From the NCBI GenBank assembly GCA_002370555.1, contig AP014718.1:1-64000 (forward strand): DNA of 64,000 nt, in the 5' to 3' direction. Below are positions 1-9,501 of this stretch, one piece after another (position 1 is the first letter of the stretch; each line of letters starts with the position of its first letter). The position numbers and the translations under genes were made by a program. Origin of the DNA: Arthrobacter sp. Hiyo4 (GTDB lineage Bacteria; Actinomycetota; Actinomycetes; Actinomycetales; Micrococcaceae). Under the pieces are notes generated by a model that did no database searches, was not told the origin of the DNA, and was given only the letters and a program-made list of their open reading frames with translations.

Positions 1-18
1 TCGACGCGTTCGCTCACT
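1..18 (-). CDS. Start of a further minus-strand gene, cut by the window edge
   Basis: A GTG codon at 18-16 overlaps the TGA of the neighbouring glycosyltransferase (GTGA overlap). GAGCGAGG lies a few bases upstream as a plausible ribosome binding site. Only six codons are inside the window, so no function can be assigned. The overlap suggests translational coupling, and it probably belongs to the same polysaccharide or glycan cluster. Confidence 0.35.
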
Positions 19-1010
19 GGACCTCGCTCCACGGTGCGCGCGCAATGACGGTCCCGGACAGCGGGCGGCCCTCCACGTGCGCTATCCGGCGTCCGCGTAC
101 GTACCCGGCGGCCGTCCAAGCCAGGACTGCGATGACGGCTCCCGCCCGGCCCAGCCCCTGCGGGTTGTCGCCCCGGCCCAATCGCGCACTCCCGCAAAAA
201 CGGCCCGTGGCAGTACGCTGCGCACGTAGCGCCGTTCCGGGCCGAGAGCCCGTTTTTGGCCTACCACCCGGCTGACCTGGGCTTTGGAGATACCTTCGGA
301 CCAGGAACGCGACAGCATGTAGCGCAATGTCCCCCTGTCCGCCGGCACATGGTGGCGGACCAAAGCCGCGGGTTCGTAGACTATCCGCGACCCAGGTGAG
401 CCCATCTTCGAACGGATGCAGATCTCGGTCTCCTCACAGCCAAGGGGCAAGGTGCCCTGGCGCCCAGCGAAAGGTTGAAGCCGCCAACCTGGCGGAGGAC
501 TTCGCGCCTGAAGGACATGTTTGCCCCGATGACGTTCCGTACCTCGGAGGCCACCTTGGGCATTCCGCGGTGGCTGCATCCTACGATCCAGTCGAGCTCT
601 TCACCGAAGTAGCCTGGACGGCCCGTTTCCCACACCGGTTCCACGCGGCCGCCGACGGCCAGGACATCAGGATCGTCATAAAGGGCAAGCAGCCGCTCCA
701 GCCAGTCCGGCGCTGCCTCGGCGTCGTCGTCGAGGAAGGCCACAATGTCCGAGTCGGCAAGTCCGACGCCGGTGTTCCGCGCTCCGGACAACCCGCGTGG
801 ACCGCTGCTCTCCACCACCGTCACGTCATCTACAATTTCGGTGAGCCGCTCGTAGAGGTCTGCGTTGTGGTCAATCACCACCAGGACCTCCTGGGGTGCA
901 ACGGATTGGGCCCGGACGGACTCGATGACGTCCAGCAACCGGTCCCAACGCCTTTCGGTATAAGCACAGATGACGATCGTTACGCTCGGACGTGCCCCAC
1001 GATCCAGCAT
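15..1010 (-). CDS. Family 2 glycosyltransferase (GT-A fold), frameshifted in this sequence
   Basis: This looks like a GT2 enzyme transferring a sugar from a nucleotide sugar to a glycan or lipid acceptor at the membrane. The N-terminus shows the GT-A nucleotide-binding start (VTIVICAYTERRW), then a DDD-type metal-binding motif in AFLDDDAEAAPDW. The C-terminal half carries GCEETEICIR and HHVPADRGT, typical of this subgroup. ATG at 1010 was chosen because it follows the upstream gene's TAG (1014-1012) by one base and has GGGGAG upstream. Frame changes near 455 and 150 are needed to keep homology; the restored reading frame ends at TGA 17-15. The acceptor cannot be deduced. Confidence 0.8.
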
Positions 1011-1011
1011 G

Positions 1012-1875
1012 CTACGCTCCCCGAACCAGGGAGAGGACTGTTTGGGGATCCATGGGCGTACGCGGGACGCTGACATTCGCGTAGGTATATTTCACCCGGC
1101 GGAGGGCTTCAGGCCTGGCTCCCGCGGTGGGCGCCTCCCACACGGTGCATTCGCGCGCCAGCGTTCCCAGTACCCGCCAGCCGTCACGGAACGTCTGCAG
1201 GTTCGACGCCCCGGAGATCCGGTCCAGCTCCAGACTGGGAACTTCGGCAATACGCAGACCGGCCTTTGCCGCCCGGACAATCAGCTCGGTCTCAATCTCA
1301 AAGCCGTCCGATTCCAGCTGAAGGATCTCCAGGCATTCCCTCCGAAACGCAATATATCCATAGCAAAGGTCAGAGTAGTTGCTATGCAGGACCGCATTGG
1401 CCAATCCGGTCAAAGCACGGTTGCCGGCCTTCCTCAGCCGGGTCAGGTCTTCGGATCCTCCGCCCGTGACATGGCGCGAACCCTTAACGAAGTCGAAATC
1501 GTGCTGAAGCGGGGCAACGAACCAGCCGATCTCCTGGGGATCCATGCTGCCATCCGCATCCAGCATGACAATGATGTCCCCTGAGGCCGCGGCAAAACCT
1601 GAACGAAGGGCCACGCCCTTACCCTTGCGCTGCTCATCGACAATGACAAGGTTGTCACGGATAGCGCGGGCTACTCCCACCGTGTTGTCCACGGAACGGC
1701 CGTCCACAATGACAACCTCGTCCACATACGAAGGAATCCGGCGAAGCACCCACGGGATATTCCTCGCCTCGTTCAGGGTGGGGATGACAACACTGACCGA
1801 CGCCCTCGGAGCTTCGAAGGCCAGCATCGGGAATGTTATTGGGAGCTGGGTTGAAATAGACAAATACCTCACCAC
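1012..1875 (-). CDS. Family 2 glycosyltransferase, dolichyl-phosphate-mannose/glucose synthase type
   Basis: A 287-residue protein with the GT2 opening SVVIPTLNEARNIPWVLRR, VDGRSVDNT, and the DXD-like LDADGSMD, followed by KGSRHVTGGGSEDLTRLRKAGNR, the pattern of polyprenyl-phosphate glycosyl transferases. No C-terminal membrane segments are present, so it is probably a peripheral membrane enzyme. Start is uncertain: the GTG at 1875 gives the longest form, while ATG at 1827 begins close to the conserved domain. It lies directly upstream of, and nearly abuts, another GT2 gene, suggesting a shared glycan pathway. Confidence 0.85.
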   Translation of the reverse strand: MVRYLSISTQLPITFPMLAFEAPRASVSVVIPTLNEARNIPWVLRRIPSYVDEVVIVDGRSVDNTVGVARAIRDNLVIVDEQRKGKGVALRSGFAAASGDIIVMLDADGSMDPQEIGWFVAPLQHDFDFVKGSRHVTGGGSEDLTRLRKAGNRALTGLANAVLHSNYSDLCYGYIAFRRECLEILQLESDGFEIETELIVRAAKAGLRIAEVPSLELDRISGASNLQTFRDGWRVLGTLARECTVWEAPTAGARPEALRRVKYTYANVSVPRTPMDPQTVLSLVRGA

Positions 1876-2280
1876 TTCATGACGCTTGCGGATTTAGTCA
1901 ACTCCGCACTCAGCTCGGAAGTTGAGCGCGGCACTAGCGCTTCATCCGGTCATGGGTCTGGTCTCTGGCCCAGCTCTCATTTTTGCCATTGACTCTGGCC
2001 GTGAAGATGAGCCTATGGCTGGCCTGAGCCGCCTGTCACCAGTGGCAGGTACTCACTTTTGAGCGCCGGATATACGGTTTCTACCCAAGTACAGGGGTTT
2101 GGCCGCCGGTCCGAATATTAGGTATAGGGGTTCTCATTCCGCCCATATTTCAGTGATTAGACCGCTGTATCTGGGCTAGCCCGCATGGGCGACTTCACGT
2201 TGACGGTTTCCAAGTACCCAGGAGCCCCGCTGAAAATTGCCCGTAGCGTCAGGTGTCCCGCCTTCAACCTAGAAACCTGC
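1876..2280. other. Intergenic stretch without a recognisable gene
   Basis: About 400 bases between the glycosyltransferase start and the aminopeptidase stop. It is visibly less G+C-rich than the flanking genes. It should hold the promoter of the glycosyltransferase pair, but I see no convincing -35/-10 pair, repeat or small ORF with a good ribosome binding site. Confidence 0.5.
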
Positions 2281-3608
2281 CTACATCGCCGTCCGGAAGA
2301 AAAGCTCCGAGACCGTCGCCAGCCGGTGCGGGTCCTCCACGCCGCAGAGCTCACGTGCGGAGTGCATCGAGAGCAGGGGCACGCCGACGTCGACCGTCCG
2401 GATCCCCAGGCGCGTGGCGGTCAGCGGGCCAATGGTGGAGCCGCAGGGCATCACGTTGTTGGACACAAATTCCTGGTACGGCACCTTCGCCTCCCCGCAC
2501 AGCCTGGCCCAGAAAGCCGCGCCGGTGGCATCAGTCGCGTACCGCTGGTTGGCATTGATCTTCAGCAGCGGGCCGCCGTTCAGGACCGGGTGGTTGGCCG
2601 GATCGTGCCGTTCCGCGTAGTTGGGGTGGACGGCGTGGCCGGCGTCCGCGGAAACGCAGAACGACGCCGCCAGTGCCTGCCGCCGCTGGCTCACCGTGGC
2701 GCCGAGGCCGTCGGAGACCCGCACCAGCACGTCTTCGAGGATGGGCCCGCACGCGCCGGATCGGGAGTTGGAGCCGATTTCCTCGTGGTCGAACGCCGCA
2801 AGGATGGCGATCGGCCCACCGGCCGCGCCGCCAGACGCAGCAGAAGAATGAGCGATCAGCGCCGCCAGTCCGGCATGCGTCGCTGAAAGGTTGTCCAGGC
2901 GCCCGGAGGCGAAAAACTCACCGTTGGCCCCGAAAACCCCAGGTGCCTGCGCGTCTGCAATAACGACGTCGTACCCGCCAATCCGCGCCGGATCAACAGA
3001 AGTGCGGCCGGGCACATGCGATGCCAAAACCGCCAGCAGGTCCACGTCGGCGGGATTCCCCAGGCCCCACACGGGTTCATGTGCCGCTGCTTGTCCAGGG
3101 TCAGGCCGTCGTTCACCGCACGGTCAAGGTGGATGGCCAGCTGCGGGAAGCGGAGCAAGGGGCCGGTGGCGGTGAGGTGCTCTGTGCCGTCCAGCATGAC
3201 CAGCCGGCCCGCCAGCCGAAGTTCGCGGTCCAGCCACGAGTTCAGCAGCGGCCCGCCGTAGACCTCCACCCCGGCCTGCAGCCAGCCGAAGGCGCCCGTG
3301 GTGGGCTTGGGCTTGAGCTTGAAGGACGGGGAGTCCGTGTGCGCGCCAAGGATGTTGAACCCGGTGGTGGGTCCGGCGTCTTCCGGGACCACCCAGGCGA
3401 TCAGCGCCCCGTCGCGCACCAGGTAGAACGAACCGGCCCCGCCGGCCCAGGGCTCACGCTCGTCCAGGCCGGTGAACCCGGCTTCATCCAGCCGGCGGGC
3501 GGCCTCGTGGACGGCGTGGAAGCTCGACGGCGATGCGCTGACATACGCGCCCAGGTCCTGGATGTGGTCAACGGCGCTGGAGGCGGCGGCACTGGAGCGT
3601 GAAGGCAT
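2281..3608 (-). CDS. M18 family aminopeptidase (aspartyl aminopeptidase type)
   Basis: A cytoplasmic dinuclear zinc aminopeptidase that removes N-terminal residues from peptides. Metal ligands are visible in GAHTDSPSFKLKPKP (His and Asp), AAFDHEEIGS (Glu-Glu) and the C-terminal LLSMHSARE (His). The order and spacing match the M18 family, with about 440 residues after repair. The reading frame breaks once near 3060, with strong homology on both sides, so a one-base error is likely. ATG at 3608 was chosen because the upstream gene stops at 3619; an in-frame upstream start at 3632 would overlap it. Confidence 0.88.
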
Positions 3609-3618
3609 GGTTCCGAGT

Positions 3619-4512
3619 CTAGATGGTCGCATTGAGCCCCGCGGTGTAGCCGGCCGAAGCCGATCCGGTCATGGTGGCCAGCTGGTAGATACCGCCGTCA
3701 TTCCTGAAGACATTGTCCGACTGCAGGGTGGTCCGCTTCATGTTCGCGATGCTGGCCTCGTAGCCGGGAGTGGCGTAGACGTCGTCGCAGGCGGCCTTGG
3801 TCAGCGCGATCTGCGATACCGCCAGCACCTGTCCGGCGGCCGTGGCGTTGCTCATGGACTCGAACACCTCGAAGTGGATGTGCGGCCAGCGACCTGAATA
3901 GGCGCCGGGGAAGATGGACCTAAAGGTGACCTGGCCGCTGGCGTCCGCTTCCTGGACGCCGCGGAGGTAGTTTTCGTTTGTCAGTCTGGAATCGTACAGG
4001 GAGTACCTGCCGTCCCGGTCGCAGTGCCAGGCGTACACGGCCGCGCCGGCCAGCGGCACGCAGCCGTTGGTGTTGTCCAGCAGGGTCAGGGTGAACATCA
4101 GCGGCACGCCTTCAGCCGAAGCAGACCCGGTTCCGAAGCTTGAGGTGATGTCCTGCCGCACCACCCCGGAGGCAGCCAGGACGTTGGGGCCGTTGGAGCC
4201 GTCACCCGGATAGGGACCTGCAGTTTCCTGCGGAATCTCCACGCCGCACTCCGCGATCGCCCGGGTGAGCGTGGGGCTGGCGGTGGGTGCCGCCGTCGTA
4301 CTGGGGGCGCTTGCGGTGGCACTGGCACTCTCGGTGGCGGCCGACGTCGACGTGCCGGCTGTGGTGACTGACCCGCCGGGCGTGCACGCTGCCAAGGCCG
4401 CTGCCGCACCTCCGGCGCCGAGGAACATTCCGAGGGAACGGCGGCTGATCATGGTGGACAGATCAAACTCAAGGCCGCGGTCGTGGTTGGGGTGGGGAAT
4501 GTGGTTGCTCAT
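3619..4512 (-). CDS. Exported intradiol ring-cleavage dioxygenase-like lipoprotein
   Basis: The N-terminus has a twin-arginine signal (SRRSLGMFLG) running into a lipobox (ALAAC), so the mature protein should be lipid-anchored outside the membrane. After a Ser/Thr/Ala-rich linker, the C-terminal two thirds resemble the catechol intradiol dioxygenase fold: YAWHCDRDGRYSLY and WPHIHFEVF supply candidate Tyr/His iron ligands. Secreted members in actinobacteria are common and their substrates are mostly unknown, so catechol cleavage is not assured. ATG 4512 (MSNHIPHPN) is preferred over the TTG at 4524. Confidence 0.82.
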   Translation of the reverse strand: MSNHIPHPNHDRGLEFDLSTMISRRSLGMFLGAGGAAAALAACTPGGSVTTAGTSTSAATESASATASAPSTTAAPTASPTLTRAIAECGVEIPQETAGPYPGDGSNGPNVLAASGVVRQDITSSFGTGSASAEGVPLMFTLTLLDNTNGCVPLAGAAVYAWHCDRDGRYSLYDSRLTNENYLRGVQEADASGQVTFRSIFPGAYSGRWPHIHFEVFESMSNATAAGQVLAVSQIALTKAACDDVYATPGYEASIANMKRTTLQSDNVFRNDGGIYQLATMTGSASAGYTAGLNATI

Positions 4513-4593
4513 GGCTCCATCCAATGCGCCCCGCCTATCCCCTGCATAGGCCGTTCCTGTGCGGAACCTGTGCGTCAGTCGTCCTCGCCAGCG

Positions 4594-5136
4594 TCAGTAG
4601 TCCGGATTGCTGGGGACCACCAGGCCCGTCTCGTAGGCGTAGACCACTGCCAAGACCCGGTCGCGCAGGTGAAGCTTGGTCAGGATGCGGCGGACATGGG
4701 TCTTCACCGTTGCTTCGGAGAGGAAATACCGGTGCGCGATCTCGGCATTGGAGAGGCCCTCCGCCATGGCTTCGAGCATTTCTGTTTCGCGCGGTGTGAG
4801 GTCTTCGAGCAGCGAATCCCGCGGCGCGGCGGACGGGGCCGGCACGGCTGCACCGCGGACGTAGGTCTCCAGCAGCCGCTGCGTGACCCTCGGTGCCACC
4901 ACGGCATCCCCGCTGGCCACCACCCGGACGGCATTGACCAGATCCGACGGCGCCACGTCCTTGAGGAGGAACGCGGACGCGCCTGCCTGGAGCCCGGCGA
5001 ACGCGTATTCGTCCACATCGAAGGTGGTGAGGATGATGATCCGGGCGAAGGATCCGGAGGCGGTGATGGCGCGGGTTGCCTCGATACCGTCCAGCACGGG
5101 CATCCGGACGTCCATCAGGACCACGTCGGGTTTGAA
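4594..5136 (-). pseudogene. LuxR/NarL-type response regulator lacking its N-terminal third
   Basis: The visible part begins inside the receiver domain at KPDVVLMDVRMPVLDGIEATR, which contains the phosphorylatable Asp. It continues to the LuxR helix-turn-helix (LTPRETEMLEAMAEGLSNAEI, then ATVKTHVRRILTKL). About 50 residues that should supply the acidic pocket and first beta strand are absent. Instead the frame runs straight out of histidine-kinase sequence. It is the last gene of an ABC exporter-kinase-regulator operon. Either a real internal deletion or a collapsed assembly explains this. Confidence 0.75.
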
Positions 5137-5907
5137 ATGTGAGTACTGCAGCGGCAGGCCCGCCGTGCGGAAGCCCTCCGGGAGCTTCGCCAGGCTGTCG
5201 CCGGAAGCGGGCGGCTTGCCGTGGCGCCGTGCCGCCGGGACCGTCCCGAAGTACGCCCAGGACTCGCCGCATGTCCGCCAGGGCAGCCCGGCCGGTCCGC
5301 GACAGTTCGCCAAGCACCTCACCGGCGCGGTCGGGACTTTTCCGGACCACGACGGCGGCGCCATCGGAGAGGCTGACCATTACCGTCAGTGAGTGCGCCA
5401 CGACGTCGTGCATTTCGCGGGCGATCCGGTTGCGTTCGTTGACGGAGGCCAGGCTGGCCGTCCGGGCCGTTCAAGCGGCGCTCTCCTGCTCTTGCTCCCG
5501 CCGCTGCCGCACGGAGATGCCGATCCCGGTGGCGATGACGTTGGACAGGGCGATGGTGGCGCCGGTGGCGATGCTGGTCAGGAGGTGAAAGGCGCCGGGA
5601 TTGCCGCCGGCTTCGTGGACGAATGAATTCTCCATGGGCCGCCAGCGCCACGGGGTGGGAGCGCCGGAAGAACAGGGCCCGGCGACCACGCAGAGGAGCG
5701 CCGCCGCCAGCCAGGCCCGGACATGATCGAGTCCACCGCGGTCGGCGCCACCAGAAGCGCGTAGCTGAACACCACCACACCGTCCATCACCCGGGGATGC
5801 TGGTAAAGGTAGCGCCGGAGCAGGCCGCGGCGCTTGGCCGTGATTTCGGCAAGGGACGCGTCGGCCTGGCTGGCCGGCGCGTCCCTCACGAGTGCCGCTT
5901 CATTCAT
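5137..5907 (-). pseudogene. Sensor histidine kinase (HisKA_3 type) remnant, without ATPase domain
   Basis: The start ATG at 5907 follows the ABC permease stop by about 20 bases. Membrane segments are recognisable (for example VMDGVVVFSYALLVAP and a segment around 5530-5600). The phosphoacceptor helix MHDVVAHSLTVMVSL and the following coiled helix ending LADMRRVLGVLRD are of the NarX/DesK class. After the helix ending RTAGLPLQYSH the HATPase_c domain (N and G boxes) is missing, and the sequence jumps into the response regulator. Several additional frame changes occur. As it stands the protein could not bind ATP or autophosphorylate. Confidence 0.75.
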
Positions 5908-5927
5908 GCTCTGAGCCTAGTGTCCGC

Positions 5928-6824
5928 CTAGACGTCGCGTTTCTTGAGCACAACCACGGCCGGTACCAGGAACAGCAGAACGTAGCCCAGGAATATCAGG
6001 CCGCCCTGCCAGGGATCGATGACCCCGTCGGTGTGGCCAATGGACAGGAACCGTCCGCCGGCTTCGCTGGGAATGTACTGGGGCACGTACTTCCAGAAAT
6101 CACCGGGTATGAGGGTCATAAAGCTGGCCGCGATGGACAGGACGAAGAACAGTCCCACCAGCACTGTGATGCCGCCGGCGGAGTTCCGCAGCAGCGCGCC
6201 GAGCGACAACCCGATCAGGGCCACGCCGGCAACGTAGAGGCCGCCCGTGAAGACGCTGTACACCACGCCGTCCGTTGACCAGTCCAGGTCGAAACCCAGC
6301 CCTTGGAAGACCGGCATGGCAATCAGGAACGTGGCCACAGCCGCGATGGTGGTGATGATGTAGGAGATCACGGCCAGCAGGATCGCCTTGGCCACAAACG
6401 CCGGCGTGCGGCGCGGGACGGCATTCATGGTGGAGCGGATCATCCCCGTGGCGTACTCGGAGGAGATGAACAGGACCGCCAGCGAGCCCAGCACCAGGAT
6501 GCCGATCTGCAAGCCGGCATTGGGGAGGTTGTACAGGTCGAAACCAGATCCCGGCGGGAAGGATTGCGCCATCATTTCCGGCGTCAGGGTCTGGCCCTGG
6601 TCCCTCGCCTGCCGTGCCATTTCGTCCAGGAAGGAGAACCGGATCAGGACCGCGAGGGCGCCGACGCCGATAATCGCCACCAGGGTCAGGAGCAGCAGGA
6701 TGCGGGTGGACATCAGGGAGAACAGCTTGATCCATTCGGACCGCAGCACACCGGCGAAGGTCACGCCCTTGGTACCAGCGGTGGAGCGGACCAGGGAAGT
6801 TTGGGTTTCAGTCATGGTGGTCAT
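5928..6824 (-). CDS. ABC-2 type transporter permease
   Basis: A 298-residue inner-membrane protein with about six hydrophobic segments, starting after EWIKLFSLMSTRILLLLTL, a typical ABC-2 permease entry. It contains the hallmark SSEYATGMIRSTMNAVPRR in the second periplasmic/cytoplasmic region. The start ATG at 6824 lies just after the ATPase stop (6830) with AAGGA immediately upstream, so the two are translationally coupled. It is expected to form an exporter with the adjacent ATPase. The substrate is unknown; antibiotic or lipid export is common for exporters paired with a kinase and LuxR-type regulator. Confidence 0.9.
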   Translation of the reverse strand: MTTMTETQTSLVRSTAGTKGVTFAGVLRSEWIKLFSLMSTRILLLLTLVAIIGVGALAVLIRFSFLDEMARQARDQGQTLTPEMMAQSFPPGSGFDLYNLPNAGLQIGILVLGSLAVLFISSEYATGMIRSTMNAVPRRTPAFVAKAILLAVISYIITTIAAVATFLIAMPVFQGLGFDLDWSTDGVVYSVFTGGLYVAGVALIGLSLGALLRNSAGGITVLVGLFFVLSIAASFMTLIPGDFWKYVPQYIPSEAGGRFLSIGHTDGVIDPWQGGLIFLGYVLLFLVPAVVVLKKRDV

Positions 6825-6829
6825 GGTCC

Positions 6830-7792
6830 TTACTTTCCTGCCGTTGCCGGGGCGGTTTCCGTGGCGAACTCGCCGGCGGGTCCACCGGTCAGCTGTGAGT
6901 GGTATTCCACTTCGTCCTTGGTGAGGTCGAAGTAGGCGTCTTCCAGGGACGACTGCTGCGGAGTGAGTTCGTAGACGAGGACGTGGTTGTCCAGTGCCAC
7001 CTGGGCGATCTGGCGTGCGTCCAGGCCTGTCACTTCCAGGGTTTCGGGCTGGCCCTGGTCCACGGTCACGCCGTCGCCGGACAGCAGGGCGGACAGTTGG
7101 GTGGCTGCGGCCGTGCGGACCAGGGTCTTGACCTGGCGGCTGCCCGCAATAATGTCCTGCACGGGGGCGTCCGCGATGATTTTGCCGCGGCCGATCACGA
7201 TCAGGTGGTCTGCCGTCTGGGCCATTTCGCTCATGAGGTGTGAGGACAGGAAGACGGTCTTGCCCTGCCCGGCGAGGTAGCGGACCAGGTTGCGGACCCA
7301 CAACACACCTTCCGGATCGAGGCCGTTGACCGGCTCGTCCAGGATCAGGGTTTGCGGGTCGCCAAGGAGCGCGTTGGCAATGCCCAGGCGCTGCCCCATG
7401 CCCAGCGAGAAGCCGCCTGCCTTTTTCCGGGCCACTGCCTCCAGACCGGTCATTTCGATGACTTCATGCACCCGGGACGTGGGAATGTTGTGCGTCGCCG
7501 CCATGGCCCGCAGGTGGTTGTAGGCGCTGCGGCTGGTGTGGACGGCTTTGGCGTCCAGCAGCGCACCCACCTGGTGCAGGGGAGCCTTGTGCTCGGCGTA
7601 GTGCAGGCCGTTGACGGTGACCGTGCCCGACGTCGGCCGGTCCAGTCCCATGATCATGCGCATGGTGGTGGATTTGCCGGCACCGTTCGGGCCCAGGAAG
7701 CCCGTTACCTGCCCTGCTTTGACGGTGAAGCTGACGCCGTCAACCGCCGTTTTGCTGCCGTAGACCTTTGACAGGCCTGTTGCCTCAATCAT
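6830..7792 (-). CDS. ABC transporter ATP-binding protein
   Basis: A 320-residue ABC ATPase of the drug/lantibiotic export class. Walker A is GPNGAGKST (residues about 34-42), the signature is FSLGMGQ, Walker B is TLILDEPVNGLD and the switch His is in SSHLMSEM. The C-terminal extension after residue 220 is typical for this class. It is the first gene of the ATPase-permease-kinase-regulator operon. Upstream (7901-7950) lie helically phased TCAGGG repeats that may be the operon's regulatory site. Confidence 0.93.
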   Translation of the reverse strand: MIEATGLSKVYGSKTAVDGVSFTVKAGQVTGFLGPNGAGKSTTMRMIMGLDRPTSGTVTVNGLHYAEHKAPLHQVGALLDAKAVHTSRSAYNHLRAMAATHNIPTSRVHEVIEMTGLEAVARKKAGGFSLGMGQRLGIANALLGDPQTLILDEPVNGLDPEGVLWVRNLVRYLAGQGKTVFLSSHLMSEMAQTADHLIVIGRGKIIADAPVQDIIAGSRQVKTLVRTAAATQLSALLSGDGVTVDQGQPETLEVTGLDARQIAQVALDNHVLVYELTPQQSSLEDAYFDLTKDEVEYHSQLTGGPAGEFATETAPATAGK

Positions 7793-7900
7793 GGAAGTGT
7801 TCCTTAGAACAGCAGCCTGGTGGCTGCGGGATGCGGGATGCGGGGAAGTTTTCGTGTGTACGCTCCACGCTACCGACGGCTCGGCCGGATTTCGCCTGTC

Positions 7901-7950
7901 TCAGGGATTATTCAGGGTCGAATCAGGGTAGTCCGCACGGATGATCAGGG
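7901..7950. promoter_or_regulatory. Helically phased TCAGGG direct repeats upstream of the ABC/two-component operon
   Basis: TCAGGG occurs at 7901, 7912, 7923 and 7945, giving spacings of 11, 11 and 22 bases, so all copies lie on one face of the helix. On the coding (minus) strand this reads CCCTGA. The array is 109-158 bases upstream of the ATPase start codon, a suitable position for an activator such as a LuxR-type response regulator. Binding is inferred, not shown. A fifth copy at 7958 is out of phase. Confidence 0.5.
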
Positions 7951-7975
7951 GTCCCCCTCAGGGGGCGCAGCAGCC

Positions 7976-9472
7976 TTAGGTGCGGGGCGAGTAGTAGGTC
8001 AAGGCACGCGGTTCCACCCGGATCCGGACACTGCGCACGCCCGCCAGCGCCTCGCCGTCGACCGCCAGTGCCAGCGGGGAGCCCTCCGACTCAATCCGGA
8101 CCTCCGTAGCCTCCCGCAGATGGGTGATCCGGGACGTCGCCACCGTACCGGTCAGCACCGACCACAGGAGTCGGAGCCGGGCAAAGGATTCGTCGGCGGT
8201 GATCATGCGGACGTCCAGGATGCCATCGTCCAGCACGGGCCGCGACAGGGGCGCGTGGTCCCGGGGGTAGTAGCGCCCGCGTCCGATGTACGCGATCCAG
8301 AGTTTGTGCCGGACACCGTCCACGGTCAGGATGGTGGGTGTTCCCGCGGCGAAGGTCCGGAACATTGCCACCACGCCGGCCAGCGGTTTTCCGAGGGCCG
8401 GTTGTAGCTGCTCCCTGCGCCGGACCAGGTTGGGGTACAGGCCGATGCTGGCCGTGTTCAGCATGACCAGGTCAGCCGTTTCCGGGTTGCCCGCCAGCCC
8501 GCGCTCCACGGTCACAACGCCGACGTCGGCCCGCGCGGCTTCACCAGCGGCCGCAGCTGCCACAGCGTCCTTGAGGTTGGCAGTGCCCGTGTCCCGTGCG
8601 AAGTGGTTGAGCGTTCCGCCCGGGAGCACCAGCAGGGGAAGGGAATGTTCGACGGCGGCTGCTGCGGCGGTGCCAACGGTACCGTCGCCGCCCCACACGC
8701 CCAGGGCACGGGTGTCCGGGTGGGAAGCGGTGGCCTGGATGGCCTCCTCCAGGTTCTCTCCCAGCTCGACCGTCTTTATATACGCCTTGGGGAATACATC
8801 CTGGAGTGCGCCTGCCGTTTGTTCCGTGAAGGAACCGCCGAGGGTATTCACCACGATGCTGAGACCTTCACCGCCCGGCAGCTCCGGGGCCTGGGTTGCG
8901 GTGCGCGATACTCCGGGAAACGGTGGGCGGACGGGCCACCACTTACGGGTCACCAGCGCCGCCCCAGCGCCGATCGCCGAACCGAAGAACACATCCGATG
9001 GCCAGTGGGCCCCCGTGTGGACGCGGGAATAGGCCACCCCCAGCGCCGCCGGCGCAAGTGCCGCACCGACAGCCGGCTTGACCAGGCCGGCGCCGAGCGC
9101 GAAGGCGATGGCTGAGGCCGAATGCCCCGATGGCATCGACGAACTGGTGGGCTGCGGATGGACGAACCGGAACACCGGCAGATGCTCAGGGAGCGGGCGT
9201 GCCCGCGGCAACAGGGTCTTGAACACCACGTTGGTCACCGCCGATGCCACCGCTTGGGCGATCAGCCCGTGCAGGGCAGCCCGGCGGGGCTTGCCGGGGA
9301 AGGCGGCCATGATCGCCGCTGCCCCGATCCACAGTTTGCCGTGCGTGGCGGAGGCCGAGAGGCGCCGAAAAAACTCATCGTGGTTTCCACCCGGGAATGA
9401 CGACACGCCGCGGACCAGGTGCCGGTCAAAGCGGCTGATCCAGCCCGGTCCCTTGCGCAACGCTCTATACAT
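7976..9472 (-). CDS. PAP2 phosphatase - diacylglycerol kinase fusion protein
   Basis: A 498-residue two-domain lipid enzyme. Residues about 1-190 form a PAP2/undecaprenyl-phosphatase-like domain with all three motifs: KTLLPRARP, PSGHS and SRVHTGAHWPSD. Residues about 205-495 form a diacylglycerol/sphingosine-kinase catalytic domain with GGDGTVG and PGGTLNHFARD, plus the C-terminal LAVDGE element. One half dephosphorylates a lipid phosphate while the other phosphorylates a lipid such as diacylglycerol. It probably acts at the membrane in phospholipid recycling. The gene is intact and single. Confidence 0.9.
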   Translation of the reverse strand: MYRALRKGPGWISRFDRHLVRGVSSFPGGNHDEFFRRLSASATHGKLWIGAAAIMAAFPGKPRRAALHGLIAQAVASAVTNVVFKTLLPRARPLPEHLPVFRFVHPQPTSSSMPSGHSASAIAFALGAGLVKPAVGAALAPAALGVAYSRVHTGAHWPSDVFFGSAIGAGAALVTRKWWPVRPPFPGVSRTATQAPELPGGEGLSIVVNTLGGSFTEQTAGALQDVFPKAYIKTVELGENLEEAIQATASHPDTRALGVWGGDGTVGTAAAAAVEHSLPLLVLPGGTLNHFARDTGTANLKDAVAAAAAGEAARADVGVVTVERGLAGNPETADLVMLNTASIGLYPNLVRRREQLQPALGKPLAGVVAMFRTFAAGTPTILTVDGVRHKLWIAYIGRGRYYPRDHAPLSRPVLDDGILDVRMITADESFARLRLLWSVLTGTVATSRITHLREATEVRIESEGSPLALAVDGEALAGVRSVRIRVEPRALTYYSPRT

Positions 9473-9501
9473 CTCCCCACCCTAATACCGGCGGGGTTCC
9501 C

